Shown: positions 25,872-35,531 of the stretch, one piece after another
Numbering within the stretch: position 1 is the stretch's first letter
How the letters are laid out: each line of letters starts with the position of its first letter
Origin: Bacteroidota bacterium
GTDB lineage: Bacteria > Bacteroidota > Ignavibacteria > UBA10030 > UBA8401
Direction of reading: 5' to 3'
Length of the DNA stretch: 64,000 nt
Assembly (NCBI GenBank): GCA_021796215.1
Contig: JAJYOK010000009.1
Location: 1-64,000 of the forward strand
Notes under the pieces: model-generated
What the model saw: only the letters and a program-made list of their open reading frames with translations
Told to the model about the DNA's origin: nothing
Database searches by the model: none
Position numbers and translations under genes: made by a program

Positions 25872-26834
25872 TTATAATGAGAGTGAAATATCAAAGCCGA
25901 TTTCTGATCCATTGAAGAAGGGACCAATGGACACGGGATTTTTTTTTGATGCACCGAGATGTGCAACAGTTTCACCTTCGGGATGAGCCACAATTTCTCC
26001 AAAGGCAGAGCCAAGTGCAATTGCCAGGGGATAATCGCTGTACCAATGAATGCCTGTATTCACCATGCTCACACTAATAAGCCCGCATAGCGCGTAGCCC
26101 ACGGGGCGAATCCATGTCAGTTCCGGATAATTGTCAGCAACAACAATAACTGTGACGAGTGATGTTGTGAGATGGCCCGACGGAAAGGCATCATAATGCG
26201 GCACTTGTTTATGGTACTTGATTTGATTCGGAAAAAATCGCCAAACACCTGTCGGTTGAGTGGAAACAAACGGGCTTTCTCTTCCGGTGATATGCTTTAT
26301 TATCTGCACAACTCCGCCGGAAGCAAGCACAGCTTCAACAATTTCACTGCCCGTTCGAACCGCACGATTATCTCCGGCAATCAATCCGTACGCCGCAAAC
26401 GCTCCAGCCAATCCGAATTGCGAGCGCCCGTCTCCCATTTCGGTAAAGAAGTCGCTTGCCCATTTCACGGATGATGAACTACGGTACCATTTATCTCCGG
26501 TGCGCCATGTGCCGTTATCGGTCAGCACCAGTGCGGTGGTCGCCGCCGCGACGACAGCGTACTCAGGAATTTTTTCCGTTCGAAAAGTTTCTTTGCCATA
26601 TCTGACCCAATCGCCGGGGACATTGGTGATCATATTGTACCAATGGAGTGCAGCAGGACTCGAGCCGGTGGAGTAGAGAGAGTCATGTGCATTGGATTTT
26701 GTTTCATTGAAAGAATATAAAGCAGGAGTCAACGTTGCAGTTGAATCGCGGTACATTGTGGCAGCGTTGTTAATGGCTGGCATCGAAAGCACAGCTGCTG
26801 TAAGAAGCCGAATAAAGTTGAAGGAATGGTTCAC
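25872..26834 (-). CDS. PAP2-family phosphatase, exported (copy 2 of tandem pair)
   Basis: Paralogue of the next gene downstream, 320 residues with a GTG start. It has a signal peptide (FIRLLTAAVLSMPAINNAA). Shared blocks include YGKETFRTEKIPEYAVVAAA near residue 78, motif 1 IKHITGRESPFV, motif 2 AFPSGHLTTSLVTV and motif 3 NTGIHWYSDYPLAIALG. As in copy 1 the motif-3 arginine is replaced, here by Met. The two copies are clearly related but diverged, so the duplication is old. Upstream is a 220-base gap without features. Confidence 0.87.
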   Translation of the reverse strand: MNHSFNFIRLLTAAVLSMPAINNAATMYRDSTATLTPALYSFNETKSNAHDSLYSTGSSPAALHWYNMITNVPGDWVRYGKETFRTEKIPEYAVVAAATTALVLTDNGTWRTGDKWYRSSSSVKWASDFFTEMGDGRSQFGLAGAFAAYGLIAGDNRAVRTGSEIVEAVLASGGVVQIIKHITGRESPFVSTQPTGVWRFFPNQIKYHKQVPHYDAFPSGHLTTSLVTVIVVADNYPELTWIRPVGYALCGLISVSMVNTGIHWYSDYPLAIALGSAFGEIVAHPEGETVAHLGASKKNPVSIGPFFNGSEIGFDISLSL

Positions 26835-27057
26835 AGTGCTATGCGCTGGCTTTTGAATTTAAGAAACAAAGCGCCGTCTCATAAGGATGTAAAAAATTTT
26901 CAGAAATTAGTGTCACACCTGCTGGAGCGATAAAGCAACGTATTAATTTCATGAATTGTTCAAAGTATCGCAAATAGATGAAAGATATAACAGGGCGGCG
27001 TCCATATTTGTTCTCCAACTGATTTTTTCTTAGCTTTTTCACTAAAAGGAGAAAATA

Positions 27058-27453
27058 ATGCGACAGAACATTTCCAGTGGAACACGATGGGAACCGATTG
27101 TCGGTTATTCCCGTGCTGTGCGTGTGGGGAATACGGTTTGCGTTACGGGAACAACTGCAACCGGAGTTGACGGCACCGTCGTTGGAATAGGCGACCCGTA
27201 CAAACAAACAGTTCAGGCAATAAAAAATATTGAATCGGCGTTGAACAAAACCGGTGTCTCGCTTCGCGATGTTGTCCGCACTCGCATCTTCGTTACGGAT
27301 ATCAGTCAATGGGAACAGATCGGGAAGGCGCACCGTGAGTTTTTTGAAAAAATTCTTCCAGCAACGACAATGGTGCAAGTGAGCCGCTTGATTGCGCCCG
27401 AGATGCTGGTAGAAATTGAAGCGGATGCTGTGATCGAAACGGAGAGCACATGA
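27058..27453 (+). CDS. RidA family deaminase/chaperone-like protein
   Basis: YjgF/YER057c/UK114 family protein of 131 residues, a trimer that hydrolyses reactive enamine/imine intermediates in the archetype. Visible are [20 protein letters not shown] near the start, the Arg in [19 protein letters not shown] that binds the carboxylate in RidA, and the end [20 protein letters not shown]. This is one of the divergent Rid subgroups often annotated only as 'RidA family'. The Shine-Dalgarno site AAAAGGAG is strong. Its stop overlaps the tag start by four bases. Confidence 0.9.
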   Translation: MRQNISSGTRWEPIVGYSRAVRVGNTVCVTGTTATGVDGTVVGIGDPYKQTVQAIKNIESALNKTGVSLRDVVRTRIFVTDISQWEQIGKAHREFFEKILPATTMVQVSRLIAPEMLVEIEADAVIETEST

Positions 27454-28043
27454 AATCGAAGATGGCGCCGCAGGCGACAGAAAAAATTCGATGCCCGTGG
27501 GGCAACAATGATTCACTCTATAAGAAATATCATGACGAAGAGTGGGGCGTACCGGTGCATGATGACAGGAAGTTATTTGAGATGATTATTCTTGAAGGCA
27601 CTCAAGCCGGATTAAGCTGGATCACAATTCTCCGCAAACGCGAAGCGTACCGTAAAGCCTTTGATAATTTTGCCGCGAAAAAAATTGCCCGCTATGACAA
27701 ACGAAAAGTGAAACAGCTTCTTGCTGACAAAGGGATTGTGCGGAACAAGTTGAAAATTTCCGCCGCGATACGCAATGCACAGGCTTTCCTCGCAATTCAA
27801 AAAGAGTTCGGCAGCTTTGATGCCTACATTTGGAAATTTGTCGGCGGGAAACCAAAGCAAAATTCCCGTACGAACATGAGCGATGTCCCGCCTACCACGC
27901 CGGAATCCGATGCGATGAGCAAAGATTTGAAAAAACGCGGCTTTACGTTTGTCGGCTCGACGATTTGTTATTCGTTCATGCAAGCCGTTGGGATGGTGAA
28001 TGATCATCTGGTAGAGTGCTTTCGGTGGAAAGAGCTGGGGTGA
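27450..28043 (+). CDS. tag: DNA-3-methyladenine glycosylase I
   Basis: Tag glycosylase removes 3-methyladenine from alkylated DNA. The 197-residue protein shows [20 protein letters not shown], including the zinc-binding Cys and His, then [20 protein letters not shown] with the base-pocket Glu and Trp. The C-terminal zinc ligands are in [14 protein letters not shown]. The start is the ATG that overlaps the RidA stop (ATGA) with GGAGAG just before it. The first ten or so residues are an unconserved extension. It forms a two-gene unit with the RidA-like gene. Confidence 0.95.
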   Translation: MKSKMAPQATEKIRCPWGNNDSLYKKYHDEEWGVPVHDDRKLFEMIILEGTQAGLSWITILRKREAYRKAFDNFAAKKIARYDKRKVKQLLADKGIVRNKLKISAAIRNAQAFLAIQKEFGSFDAYIWKFVGGKPKQNSRTNMSDVPPTTPESDAMSKDLKKRGFTFVGSTICYSFMQAVGMVNDHLVECFRWKELG

Positions 28044-28150
28044 GAAGTTTTTTCACTTCGTTTTAATATGAGGGCAGCTCCATTTTAACAGAACCAGCCG
28101 CAACAACAGCAGTAATCTTGCACTTTATCTTCTGCGGAACTTTTGTTATA

Positions 28151-28179
28151 TTTCGACTGTTCAACCTTCATAGTCGAAA
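28151..28179. promoter_or_regulatory. Inverted repeat, probable TetR operator
   Basis: Perfect eight-base arms TTTCGACT (28151-28158) and AGTCGAAA (28172-28179), separated by 13 bases, end nine bases before the tetR-type start codon. A dyad at this spot fits autoregulation by the TetR repressor and co-regulation of the efflux genes that follow. The role is inferred from position only. Confidence 0.55.
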
Positions 28180-28187
28180 GGTCAATT

Positions 28188-28808
28188 ATGAGAACAAAAA
28201 TTCCTGAGCTCTCACGCGAAAAAGAAACACTTATCCTCAACGCCGCACAGACACGCTTTGCACAGTATGGTCCCGGCAAGGTGACAATGGACGAAATCGC
28301 CGCCGACATCGGCATGGGGAAGGCATCGCTCTATTATTATTTTCAGACGAAGGAGAAATTGTTTGAAGAAGTGGTAAGGCAGGAAAAAAATCAGTTCTTC
28401 GACGACATGCATGCGATGATGGAGAAAAAAGTTTCTTCGAGCGATATGCTGCGGCGCTACGCCTCAAAAAGGATCGAGCATTTCCGGAATTTGGCCAATC
28501 TGCGCGCACTCGTATCGCAGCAGCATGGCGATTTGAAAGCGTGCTCATTGGAGCTTTATAAGGAATTTCAAAAAGAAGAAGTGAAAGTGCTCCATGAAAT
28601 TCTCCTGCTTGGGAAAAAAAGAGGCGAGTTTGGAATAACGAATCTGCAACAATCCGCCGAAGCCATCATGCAAATGCTGTACGGACCACGAAGCTGGTAT
28701 CTGCATAAACTTCAACGAAATCTCGACGATGAAACTTTCGGGCTACTCGAACAATCTACAAAAGACATTGTCGAAATTATATTACATGGAATCAGAAAAA
28801 GAAAATAA
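28188..28808 (+). CDS. TetR family transcriptional regulator
   Basis: Repressor of 206 residues. The N-terminal helix-turn-helix domain (residues 10-57) is typical: ILNAAQTRFAQYGPGKVTMD then IAADIGMGKASLYYYFQTKE. The C-terminal ligand-binding part is variable, so the inducer is unknown. ATG at 28188 is used; an upstream in-frame TTG would place the operator-like dyad inside coding sequence. The gene precedes an EmrA/EmrB/TolC efflux set in the same direction, with 68 bases to emrA, and is its likely local regulator. Confidence 0.92.
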   Translation: MRTKIPELSREKETLILNAAQTRFAQYGPGKVTMDEIAADIGMGKASLYYYFQTKEKLFEEVVRQEKNQFFDDMHAMMEKKVSSSDMLRRYASKRIEHFRNLANLRALVSQQHGDLKACSLELYKEFQKEEVKVLHEILLLGKKRGEFGITNLQQSAEAIMQMLYGPRSWYLHKLQRNLDDETFGLLEQSTKDIVEIILHGIRKRK

Positions 28809-28876
28809 AGGGACATAACAAACGCCTTTCCCACTAAACGCAGGCTAAGGAAAAAAAGAAACGTAAAAGGTACATC

Positions 28877-29887
28877 ATGGACGCAGAAGAAAAAGACAAC
28901 AACGTTATTCAACAACAATCTCTCAAAAATTATACAGGCGCGGAAAACGGCAACGGAGACGAGGACATCGAAAATGTTCCTTTGTTCCGACGGATGAAGG
29001 TGATTGTTCCGATCCTTGCCGTGTTGACGATCATCGCAATCGCTGGATTTTATTTCTACATGAATATGCAGCATTATGTTTCAACCGACGATGCGTATGT
29101 TGATGCAAATAGTGTGGCAATAAGCACGAAGATGCTCGGAAGAATTATCTCTCTCGGCACAGATGAAGGAGATACCGTTCGTGCGGGACAAATGCTTGTA
29201 AAACTTGACGACAGCGACTTACGCGCGCAGGAAGCTTCTGCAAAAGCCGGACTTGAGCTTGCGCAGCAAAGTCTGCCGCTCGCCATAGTTGCGGTGAACC
29301 GCGCACAGGACGATTTTAACAGGTCAGAAGCCCAATACAAAAGCGGAGTAGTCACGAAGGAGCAGTACGATCACGCGCAAAAAACTCTCGAAGCCGCCCG
29401 TGCTCAATACAACATTGACCTTTCAAAAATTTCTGCTGCAAAGGCACAGCTCGGAGTCGTCGAATCGCAGCTTGCTAATACCGTCATCGCCGCTCCAATG
29501 AACGGCGTTGTCGCAAAAAGATGGGCTCTCGCCGGTGACGTGGTGCAGCCGGGTCAGCCAATATTCACAATTTATGATTTGAAAAATATCTGGATAGCGG
29601 CGAATCTCGAGGAAACAAAATTAGGACATATTCATTTGAATGATCCTGTTGAGATTGACATTGACGCTTATCCGGGCATGAAGTTTTTCGGAAAAGTTTT
29701 CGAGATCGGAAATTACACCGCGTCGGAATTCTCTCTCATCCCGCCGAACAACGCGTCCGGAAATTTCACGAAAGTTACGCAAAGAGTGCCGGTAAAAATT
29801 TCAATTACTGACCCTCCGACGACAGACGGACGCGAACCGGTGTTGAGGCCCGGAATGTCGGTGGAAGTGTCGGTAAAAATAAAGTAG
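28877..29887 (+). CDS. EmrA-type membrane fusion protein (HlyD family)
   Basis: Periplasmic adaptor of a tripartite efflux pump, 336 residues. It has an acidic cytoplasmic N-terminus, one transmembrane anchor (residues 39-57, VIVPILAVLTIIAIAGFYF), the biotinyl-lipoyl half motif in VSTDDAYVDANSVAIS, a coiled-coil hairpin (about 110-195) and the second lipoyl half ANTVIAAPMNGVVAKRWALA, then a beta-barrel (KNIWIAANLEETKLGHI). This is the standard EmrA layout. It pairs with the DHA2 transporter 37 bases downstream. Confidence 0.93.
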   Translation: MDAEEKDNNVIQQQSLKNYTGAENGNGDEDIENVPLFRRMKVIVPILAVLTIIAIAGFYFYMNMQHYVSTDDAYVDANSVAISTKMLGRIISLGTDEGDTVRAGQMLVKLDDSDLRAQEASAKAGLELAQQSLPLAIVAVNRAQDDFNRSEAQYKSGVVTKEQYDHAQKTLEAARAQYNIDLSKISAAKAQLGVVESQLANTVIAAPMNGVVAKRWALAGDVVQPGQPIFTIYDLKNIWIAANLEETKLGHIHLNDPVEIDIDAYPGMKFFGKVFEIGNYTASEFSLIPPNNASGNFTKVTQRVPVKISITDPPTTDGREPVLRPGMSVEVSVKIK

Positions 29888-29924
29888 CAGCAGGTTTCAA
29901 TTCTGCACCTAAAGCAACAAAATC

Positions 29925-31583
29925 ATGAGCAAAATCACATCAAATAAAAATTCTTCGTCCCTTTCTGCGGGAATCGGCGTTCCCCACCACGAGCATCCAT
30001 CATACAAATGGTGGGTTCTCGCAAACGTGATGACGGGAACATTCATGGTTGTTCTCGACGCAACGATCGTGGATGTATCGCTTGCAAAAATTATGGCAAC
30101 GTTCGGCATTGATGTTGACGCTGTGAAATGGGTAGCAACTTCGTACCTGTTGGTCTTTGCCGTTGTTCTCCCGGCCACTGGCTGGATTGCCGACCATTTC
30201 GGATACAAACGAACGTACACAATGGGTTTAGCGCTTTTCACATTAGGCTCGCTTCTCTGCTCATTATCATGGAACGAAACGGCGCTGATTGTTTTCCGAG
30301 TTGTGCAAGGTGCGGGCGGAGGATTTCTCATGCCTGTCGGAATGGCAATTGTCACAAGAGAATTTCCGCCGGAGAGGCGCGGCGTCGCGCTGGGATTTTG
30401 GGGAATCGCTGCTGCCGCTTCCGTGTCGCTCGGTCCGACACTCGGTGGATTTCTGATAGATAATTTCGCATGGCATTCCATTTTCGACATCAATGTTCCA
30501 GTCGGCATCGTCGGAATTTTTGCAACGATGGCCATTCAGCGCGAGTACAAAACGGAAACAACCCGTTCATTTGACACCATCGGTTTTTTATCCGTCTCTA
30601 CATTTCTTACAGCGCTCTTGATTGCATTGTCCGACGGCGACGCCGGGTGGAACACAGGAGGCTGGACTTCGCCATTTATTCTCTCATGTTTCGCAATCGC
30701 GCTAATCGGATTCGTTGTCTTCTTGGCAGTCGAACTGAACATCCGCCATCCGCTGATCGATCTTTCTTTGCTGAAGAATTTCAATTTCGCAATGGCGAAT
30801 CTCGTTCTCTTCATTTTCGGAATGGGAATGTTCGGAAGCACATTTCTGCTTCCGTTGTATTTGCAAAACGGACTCGGGTACTCGGCGTTTCAAGCCGGCT
30901 CGATGTTTTTGCCGATAGGTTTGATCATGGCGGTTTGCGGACCCATCGCCGGCAAGCTTTCCGATAAGACGAATCCCAAGATGCTTGCACTGTTCGGAAT
31001 TGTGATGTTAGCACTCAGCCTTTTCGTCAATCGCTATCTGTCGCTTTTTTCTGAACGTCCCTCGATCATGATTTCGCTGTATTTGCGGGGTGTTGGATTA
31101 GGATTCATCTTCACGCCGCTCAGCGCTGTTTCTCTTTCAGAAATACCGCGCGAGAAAATGGCGCAGGCATCTGGGCTTTTCAACGTCTTGAGACAAATCG
31201 GCGGAAGTTTCGGCGTGGCGATCATGGGAACACTGCTGACAATGCGCACAACGTTTCACACGACAATGTACGGCGAGTCAGTTGTAGAGTCTTCACCGGT
31301 AACGCAACATGTTTTGCGCGGCATGGAAAGATTTGCGCAGCAGGCTGTTGGCGGACCGCTATCAGAAGCGGCGGTGAGAGCGCAGGCGCTCATCGGCTAT
31401 CACTTGACATTGCAAGCATTCGTCTCAGCGGTGGATGACGATTTTTTCATCGCCGCTGTGATTACGCTTTTATGTGTGGTTCCAATTCTATTTTTGCGGA
31501 GAAAAAAGAAACAGAAGGCTCAGCTGGCAGCATCTGGCATTAAGGAAAAAATTCAGGAAGAAAGAATAATTGTAATGGAATGA
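29925..31583 (+). CDS. EmrB/QacA-type MFS drug exporter (DHA2, 14 TM)
   Basis: Proton-driven major facilitator multidrug exporter of 552 residues with about 14 transmembrane helices, the DHA2 number. Family motifs are visible: the TM1 motif TGTFMVVLDATIVDVSLAKI, motif A GWIADHFGYKRTYTMG between helices 2 and 3, and motif C-like GFWGIAAAASVSLGPTLGG in helix 5. The protein has a Lys/Arg-rich cytoplasmic tail. Together with the adaptor upstream and the TolC-type channel downstream it would export hydrophobic compounds, bile acids or fatty acids across both membranes. Confidence 0.94.
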   Translation: MSKITSNKNSSSLSAGIGVPHHEHPSYKWWVLANVMTGTFMVVLDATIVDVSLAKIMATFGIDVDAVKWVATSYLLVFAVVLPATGWIADHFGYKRTYTMGLALFTLGSLLCSLSWNETALIVFRVVQGAGGGFLMPVGMAIVTREFPPERRGVALGFWGIAAAASVSLGPTLGGFLIDNFAWHSIFDINVPVGIVGIFATMAIQREYKTETTRSFDTIGFLSVSTFLTALLIALSDGDAGWNTGGWTSPFILSCFAIALIGFVVFLAVELNIRHPLIDLSLLKNFNFAMANLVLFIFGMGMFGSTFLLPLYLQNGLGYSAFQAGSMFLPIGLIMAVCGPIAGKLSDKTNPKMLALFGIVMLALSLFVNRYLSLFSERPSIMISLYLRGVGLGFIFTPLSAVSLSEIPREKMAQASGLFNVLRQIGGSFGVAIMGTLLTMRTTFHTTMYGESVVESSPVTQHVLRGMERFAQQAVGGPLSEAAVRAQALIGYHLTLQAFVSAVDDDFFIAAVITLLCVVPILFLRRKKKQKAQLAASGIKEKIQEERIIVME

Positions 31584-31617
31584 TTAACTAATGTTACCCA
31601 GAAACTATTTTTCAACA

Positions 31618-31639
31618 GACACAACATTTATGTCGCGTC
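31618..31639. repeat. ACATTTATGT-type hairpin, copy 1
   Basis: Arms GACACAACAT (31618-31627) and ATGTCGCGTC (31630-31639) around two T bases; 8 of 10 positions pair. The centre ACATTTATGT is shared with a second copy at 50831-50852, whose arms differ but still pair. It lies between emrB and the TolC-type gene. Confidence 0.5.
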
Positions 31640-31712
31640 AAGCAGAAACATGATCTTTGAGTGACACCAATGATTGATTTAAGATCAAAACAGATTAACT
31701 ATTGACAGAACT

Positions 31713-33023
31713 ATGAGACAGCAACGAATACTCTTGGTGCTTTTTTTATTTTTCATGCAAGCTGAAAACCCTTTCGGGGCGGCGTACGCTCAAGACACGC
31801 TGACGGTTGAACAGGCAGTGCAACAGGTGATCCAAAACCATCCAGCCGTTGTGCAGGCAAATCAGAATATCTATGCCTCGGAAGCACGTGTGCTTCAGGC
31901 AGAGACTGCGAAATTACCCAACGCCGGATTCGATGCGTTGTACACGCGCATTGGTCCCGTGCCGCAATTATATTTCCCGGGGCTTGGTGATTTTAAGCTC
32001 TATCCGGAAAACAATTATGATGCGCATGTCGGCGGACGATATACGGTGTACGATTTCGGCAAAGCGAATGCTGCTATCAACGCGGCACAATCGCACGTCC
32101 AATCGGCACGCGATGCGGTTGAAATGACAAAGAGCGGTCTGGCATACCAAACTATCCGTACTTTCTATGCGATTCTCTTTCTCGAAAAATCAATCCACGT
32201 GACTGACGAACAAATTGAGGCGTTGAGCCAGCATTTGCAGACTACGCAGAAAAAGGTCGAATCAGGAACGGCGACAAGCTTTGACGTGTTGACAACTCAG
32301 GTGCGGGTCGCCGCGGCGCAAAATCAAAAAATTGAATTGGAAAATGCACTGCATCAACAACAGATTGCTTTGCACCAATTGCTCGGTGTTTCGGCAGAAC
32401 AACAGGTAGAATTACGCGGAGAATTTCTTATGACTCCGGTTTCACTAAATACCGATTCACTCGTTCAGAAAGCGTTTGCTCAAAGGGAAGAATTAAAACT
32501 TGCTCGCGATGCAGAACAATCGGCTGAATTGCAGTACAAAACAGTGTCGTTCGGTGCTTTGCCGTCGCTGCAAGTAAATCTCGCGTACGGTGTCAAGAAC
32601 GGCTACATTCCGAATCTTGATGTGCTGCGGGGAAATTGGGTCGCCGGCGTGCAATTGCAGGTGCCGATTTATGAAGGGAGCCGCACCGATCATCAGGAAG
32701 AAGAAGCGCATGCGAACATCCTTGCGGAACAAGCTCATGTAAACGATACGCAGCGTCAGGTTCGCAGCGACGTTGAACGCGCAGTCAGCGACATTCGGGC
32801 GGCACTCGACAAACTTCAAATTTCTAATTTGCAGGTCGAACAAGCGAAAGAAGCCGTTTCCATCGCGCGCAAGCGTTACGAAACAGGCTCTGTAACAAAT
32901 CTCGATTTGCTCGATGCAGAAACAGCAGAATCAGCGGCGCAATTAGGCAATGCGCAGTCGTTGTATAATTATGTGCTAAGTGTATATGAATTGAAACGTG
33001 CAACGGGCGAAATGTTATTTTAA
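31713..33023 (+). CDS. TolC family outer-membrane efflux channel
   Basis: Outer membrane factor of 436 residues. It has a signal peptide (ILLVLFLFFMQAENPFGAAYA, ending near residue 26) and the typical duplicated layout of long helices and short strands; the second half repeats with YETGSVTNLDLLDAETAESA, matching VESGTATSFDVLTTQVRVAA in the first half. No lipobox is present. It stands 129 bases after the MFS gene and completes the tripartite pump. Trimer in the outer membrane with a periplasmic tunnel, by family knowledge. Confidence 0.93.
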   Translation: MRQQRILLVLFLFFMQAENPFGAAYAQDTLTVEQAVQQVIQNHPAVVQANQNIYASEARVLQAETAKLPNAGFDALYTRIGPVPQLYFPGLGDFKLYPENNYDAHVGGRYTVYDFGKANAAINAAQSHVQSARDAVEMTKSGLAYQTIRTFYAILFLEKSIHVTDEQIEALSQHLQTTQKKVESGTATSFDVLTTQVRVAAAQNQKIELENALHQQQIALHQLLGVSAEQQVELRGEFLMTPVSLNTDSLVQKAFAQREELKLARDAEQSAELQYKTVSFGALPSLQVNLAYGVKNGYIPNLDVLRGNWVAGVQLQVPIYEGSRTDHQEEEAHANILAEQAHVNDTQRQVRSDVERAVSDIRAALDKLQISNLQVEQAKEAVSIARKRYETGSVTNLDLLDAETAESAAQLGNAQSLYNYVLSVYELKRATGEMLF

Positions 33024-33120
33024 TTATAAAAAGTAGTATGTCTAAAGGAAGTGAACTTTAAAAAAGTTCGCGACGCGGGTGCGGCGAACAATGTTGAACT
33101 GAAAAAAAGAGGAGGAAGCC

Positions 33121-33786
33121 ATGAAGAACTACATTTCTAACGAGGACAAATCGGCACGAATGTTCCAGTCTGGGTTTATGGAATTGTTTACGCACGTGCA
33201 TCCGGCAACGCCGCTGGTGTTGTTTCTTCCGGTCGTTGCATATTCTCTGCACATAGCGTATGGCACAATGGGTATTTCAATGCAAGTGTCGTTGGTGATT
33301 GCCGGTTTATTTGTATGGACGCTCACAGAATATCTTTTGCACCGGGAAATATTTCATTTGCAGCCGGAAAGTGTGTGGGGAAAACGGCTGCATTTTATTA
33401 TGCATGGCGTACACCACGATTACCCCAATGATTCACGGAGACTCGTGATGGCGCCGGCGATCAGCATACCGCTCGCTGCATTCTTTTTTATTCTGTTTAA
33501 AAATATTTTTGGCCCGACGTATGTTTTCCCGTTTTTTGCGGGATTCATCATCGGATATTTGGTGTATGATATGATGCACTATGCGATTCATCATTTCCCG
33601 ATGAGAGGAAAGCTCGGAACGTATTTGAAGAAGCATCACTTCCGCCATCATTACATGGATTCGGATATTAACTTCGGTGTCAGCTCTCCGTTGTGGGATG
33701 TAGTGTTCCGAACACTGAACGAAGAGCAAAAACAAAAGCCGACAACACAAGACATTACATTCGATTCATCAGCCGGCTCAAAATAA
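33121..33786 (+). CDS. Fatty acid hydroxylase / sterol desaturase superfamily protein
   Basis: Integral membrane di-iron oxygenase of 221 residues. The eight-plus histidine signature is complete: HREIFH (about 74-79), HGVHHD (about 94-99), HYAIHH and KKHHFRHHY. There are four hydrophobic helices. This pattern is that of fatty acid 2-hydroxylases (FA2H/Scs7 type), which hydroxylate acyl chains of sphingolipids or other lipids using O2. The exact lipid is unknown. Shine-Dalgarno GAGGAAG precedes the ATG. It lies between the efflux set and the ABC exporter and may belong to envelope remodelling. Confidence 0.88.
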   Translation: MKNYISNEDKSARMFQSGFMELFTHVHPATPLVLFLPVVAYSLHIAYGTMGISMQVSLVIAGLFVWTLTEYLLHREIFHLQPESVWGKRLHFIMHGVHHDYPNDSRRLVMAPAISIPLAAFFFILFKNIFGPTYVFPFFAGFIIGYLVYDMMHYAIHHFPMRGKLGTYLKKHHFRHHYMDSDINFGVSSPLWDVVFRTLNEEQKQKPTTQDITFDSSAGSK

Positions 33787-33839
33787 AAAAGCTGTCAAAT
33801 TGCTGTACGCGATCAGGCGGCTAAGGAATATATTTTTGA

Positions 33840-34658
33840 ATGAAAGAAACTATCCTTGAAACGAAGCGTCTTTCACGACGCTTCGGGTCACTTACCGCAG
33901 TTGATGAAATAAGCTTTGTTGTTCGACGCGGCGATGTGTTTGGATTGATAGGTCCGAACGGAGCAGGGAAAACGACAACGATAAAAATGTTGACGACATT
34001 GCTGCCGCCAACCGGCGGAACGGCGATTGTTGCGGGGTGGGATGTTGTGCATCATCCGGCAAACGTGCGCCGCACAATCGGTTACGTGCCGCAACTGCTT
34101 TCTGCCGATGGGAGTTTAACCGGTTACGAAAATCTTCTTCTGTTTGCAAAGCTCTATGATCTTCCCGCAGGCGAGCGCGAAGATCGTATTCATAACGCTA
34201 TTGAATTTATGGGGCTTTCGGATGCGAAGGATAAACTCGTACGCACATATTCCGGCGGAATGATTCGCCGGCTCGAAATTGCACAGGCAGTGCTGCATAA
34301 TCCACCGGTTCTTTTTCTCGACGAGCCGACAGTAGGGCTCGATCCGATCGCCCGTCAATCAGTGTGGAAACAGGTTGAAGCACTTGCGCACAACGGAACA
34401 ACAATTATTCTCACAACACATTATATGGAAGAAGCAGAAAATCTCTGCTCGCGAATTGCAATTATGTATCGAGGGAAATTTGTTGCCAATGGTTCTCCCG
34501 CCGAGTTGAAAAGATCCGTCCCAAAGGGATTTTCAATCGGCGGCAATGGCAGCACCCTTGACGATGTCTTTGCTTTTTATTCCGGAGGCACACTCGAATC
34601 CGAAGGAGGATATCGTGAAACATCAAGAGTACGCCGCACAGCCCGACGGCTCGGTTAG
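33840..34658 (+). CDS. ABC transporter ATP-binding protein (DrrA type)
   Basis: ATPase subunit of 272 residues for an ABC-2 exporter. It has Walker A GPNGAGKTTTIKML (about 41-54), Q-loop YVPQLL, signature TYSGGMIRRLEIAQ, Walker B VLFLDEPTVGLDP and H-loop TTHYMEEAENLCSRIAIM. The DrrA/NodI subgroup exports drugs, lipids or polysaccharides. The C-terminal tail (after about residue 255) is Arg-rich and overlaps the permease start by 44 bases, so the two are translationally coupled. Confidence 0.95.
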   Translation: MKETILETKRLSRRFGSLTAVDEISFVVRRGDVFGLIGPNGAGKTTTIKMLTTLLPPTGGTAIVAGWDVVHHPANVRRTIGYVPQLLSADGSLTGYENLLLFAKLYDLPAGEREDRIHNAIEFMGLSDAKDKLVRTYSGGMIRRLEIAQAVLHNPPVLFLDEPTVGLDPIARQSVWKQVEALAHNGTTIILTTHYMEEAENLCSRIAIMYRGKFVANGSPAELKRSVPKGFSIGGNGSTLDDVFAFYSGGTLESEGGYRETSRVRRTARRLG

Positions 34659-35493
34659 CCCGCTTCACCGGAGCTTCAGCGAGGCGAGCATTTCAATTTC
34701 ATCCGCAGGCCGCGCACGTACGATCAGACAATTTTTTTACAAAATGTTCGTTATCGCAGAACTCGAAGTGCGAAAGCTTCGCCACGACCCGACGGAGCTT
34801 TTTACGCGCGCACTTCAGCCTGCGTTATGGATGCTAATCTTTGGCGAAGTTTTTTCGCGCATCCGTGCAATACCGACAGGCAATGTCGGGTATCTTGATT
34901 TTATGGCTCCTGGAATTCTTGCGCAGAGTGTTCTCTTCGTTGCCATCTTCTACGGCATCGCAATTATTTGGGAACGCGACCTCGGCATTATCCACAAATT
35001 TCTTGTCAGTCCGACTCCGCGAATGGCGCTCGTGCTGGGAAAAGCATTATCTGCCGGCGTTCGCGGGGCATCGCAGACGATCATCATCTACGGGCTTTCA
35101 CTTGTTCTTGGCGTACATATTAATTGGAATCCGATTGCTTTGCTTGGTATTCTTCTTTTTGTATTTCTGGGGTCCGCGCTTTTTTCCACATTCTCGCTTA
35201 TCATAGCGTGCATTGTGAAAACGCGCGAACGATTTATGGGAATCGGTCAGGTGATGACGATGCCGTTGTTTTTTGCCAGCAACGCAATTTATCCGATTGC
35301 GATGATGCCGGGATGGTTGAAAGCGATTGCACACATTAATCCGTTGACGTATGAAGTTGATGCGTTGCGTGCGCTGATGCTTTTAGGTGGAACAAGTGTG
35401 TTCGGGATTTTTTTCGATTTTATTACACTTTTGCTCGGAACAATTGTGCTTGCGTCAATCGGCGCGGCGTTGTATCCGAACGTTGCCGCATAG
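34615..35493 (+). CDS. ABC-2 type permease
   Basis: Membrane subunit of 292 residues partnering the upstream ATPase. About six helices follow a hydrophilic N-terminal segment; the ABC-2 signature region NPLTYEVDALRALMLLGG precedes the last helix. The GTG at 34615 is chosen because AAGGAGG ends five bases before it, inside the ATPase gene. A longer frame to 34546 has no ribosome site. The substrate cannot be deduced. Confidence 0.92.
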   Translation: MKHQEYAAQPDGSVSPLHRSFSEASISISSAGRARTIRQFFYKMFVIAELEVRKLRHDPTELFTRALQPALWMLIFGEVFSRIRAIPTGNVGYLDFMAPGILAQSVLFVAIFYGIAIIWERDLGIIHKFLVSPTPRMALVLGKALSAGVRGASQTIIIYGLSLVLGVHINWNPIALLGILLFVFLGSALFSTFSLIIACIVKTRERFMGIGQVMTMPLFFASNAIYPIAMMPGWLKAIAHINPLTYEVDALRALMLLGGTSVFGIFFDFITLLLGTIVLASIGAALYPNVAA

Positions 35494-35531
35494 CACATAA
35501 CGCGGTACTTTTCTTCTTCGAAAGGTGAGAG

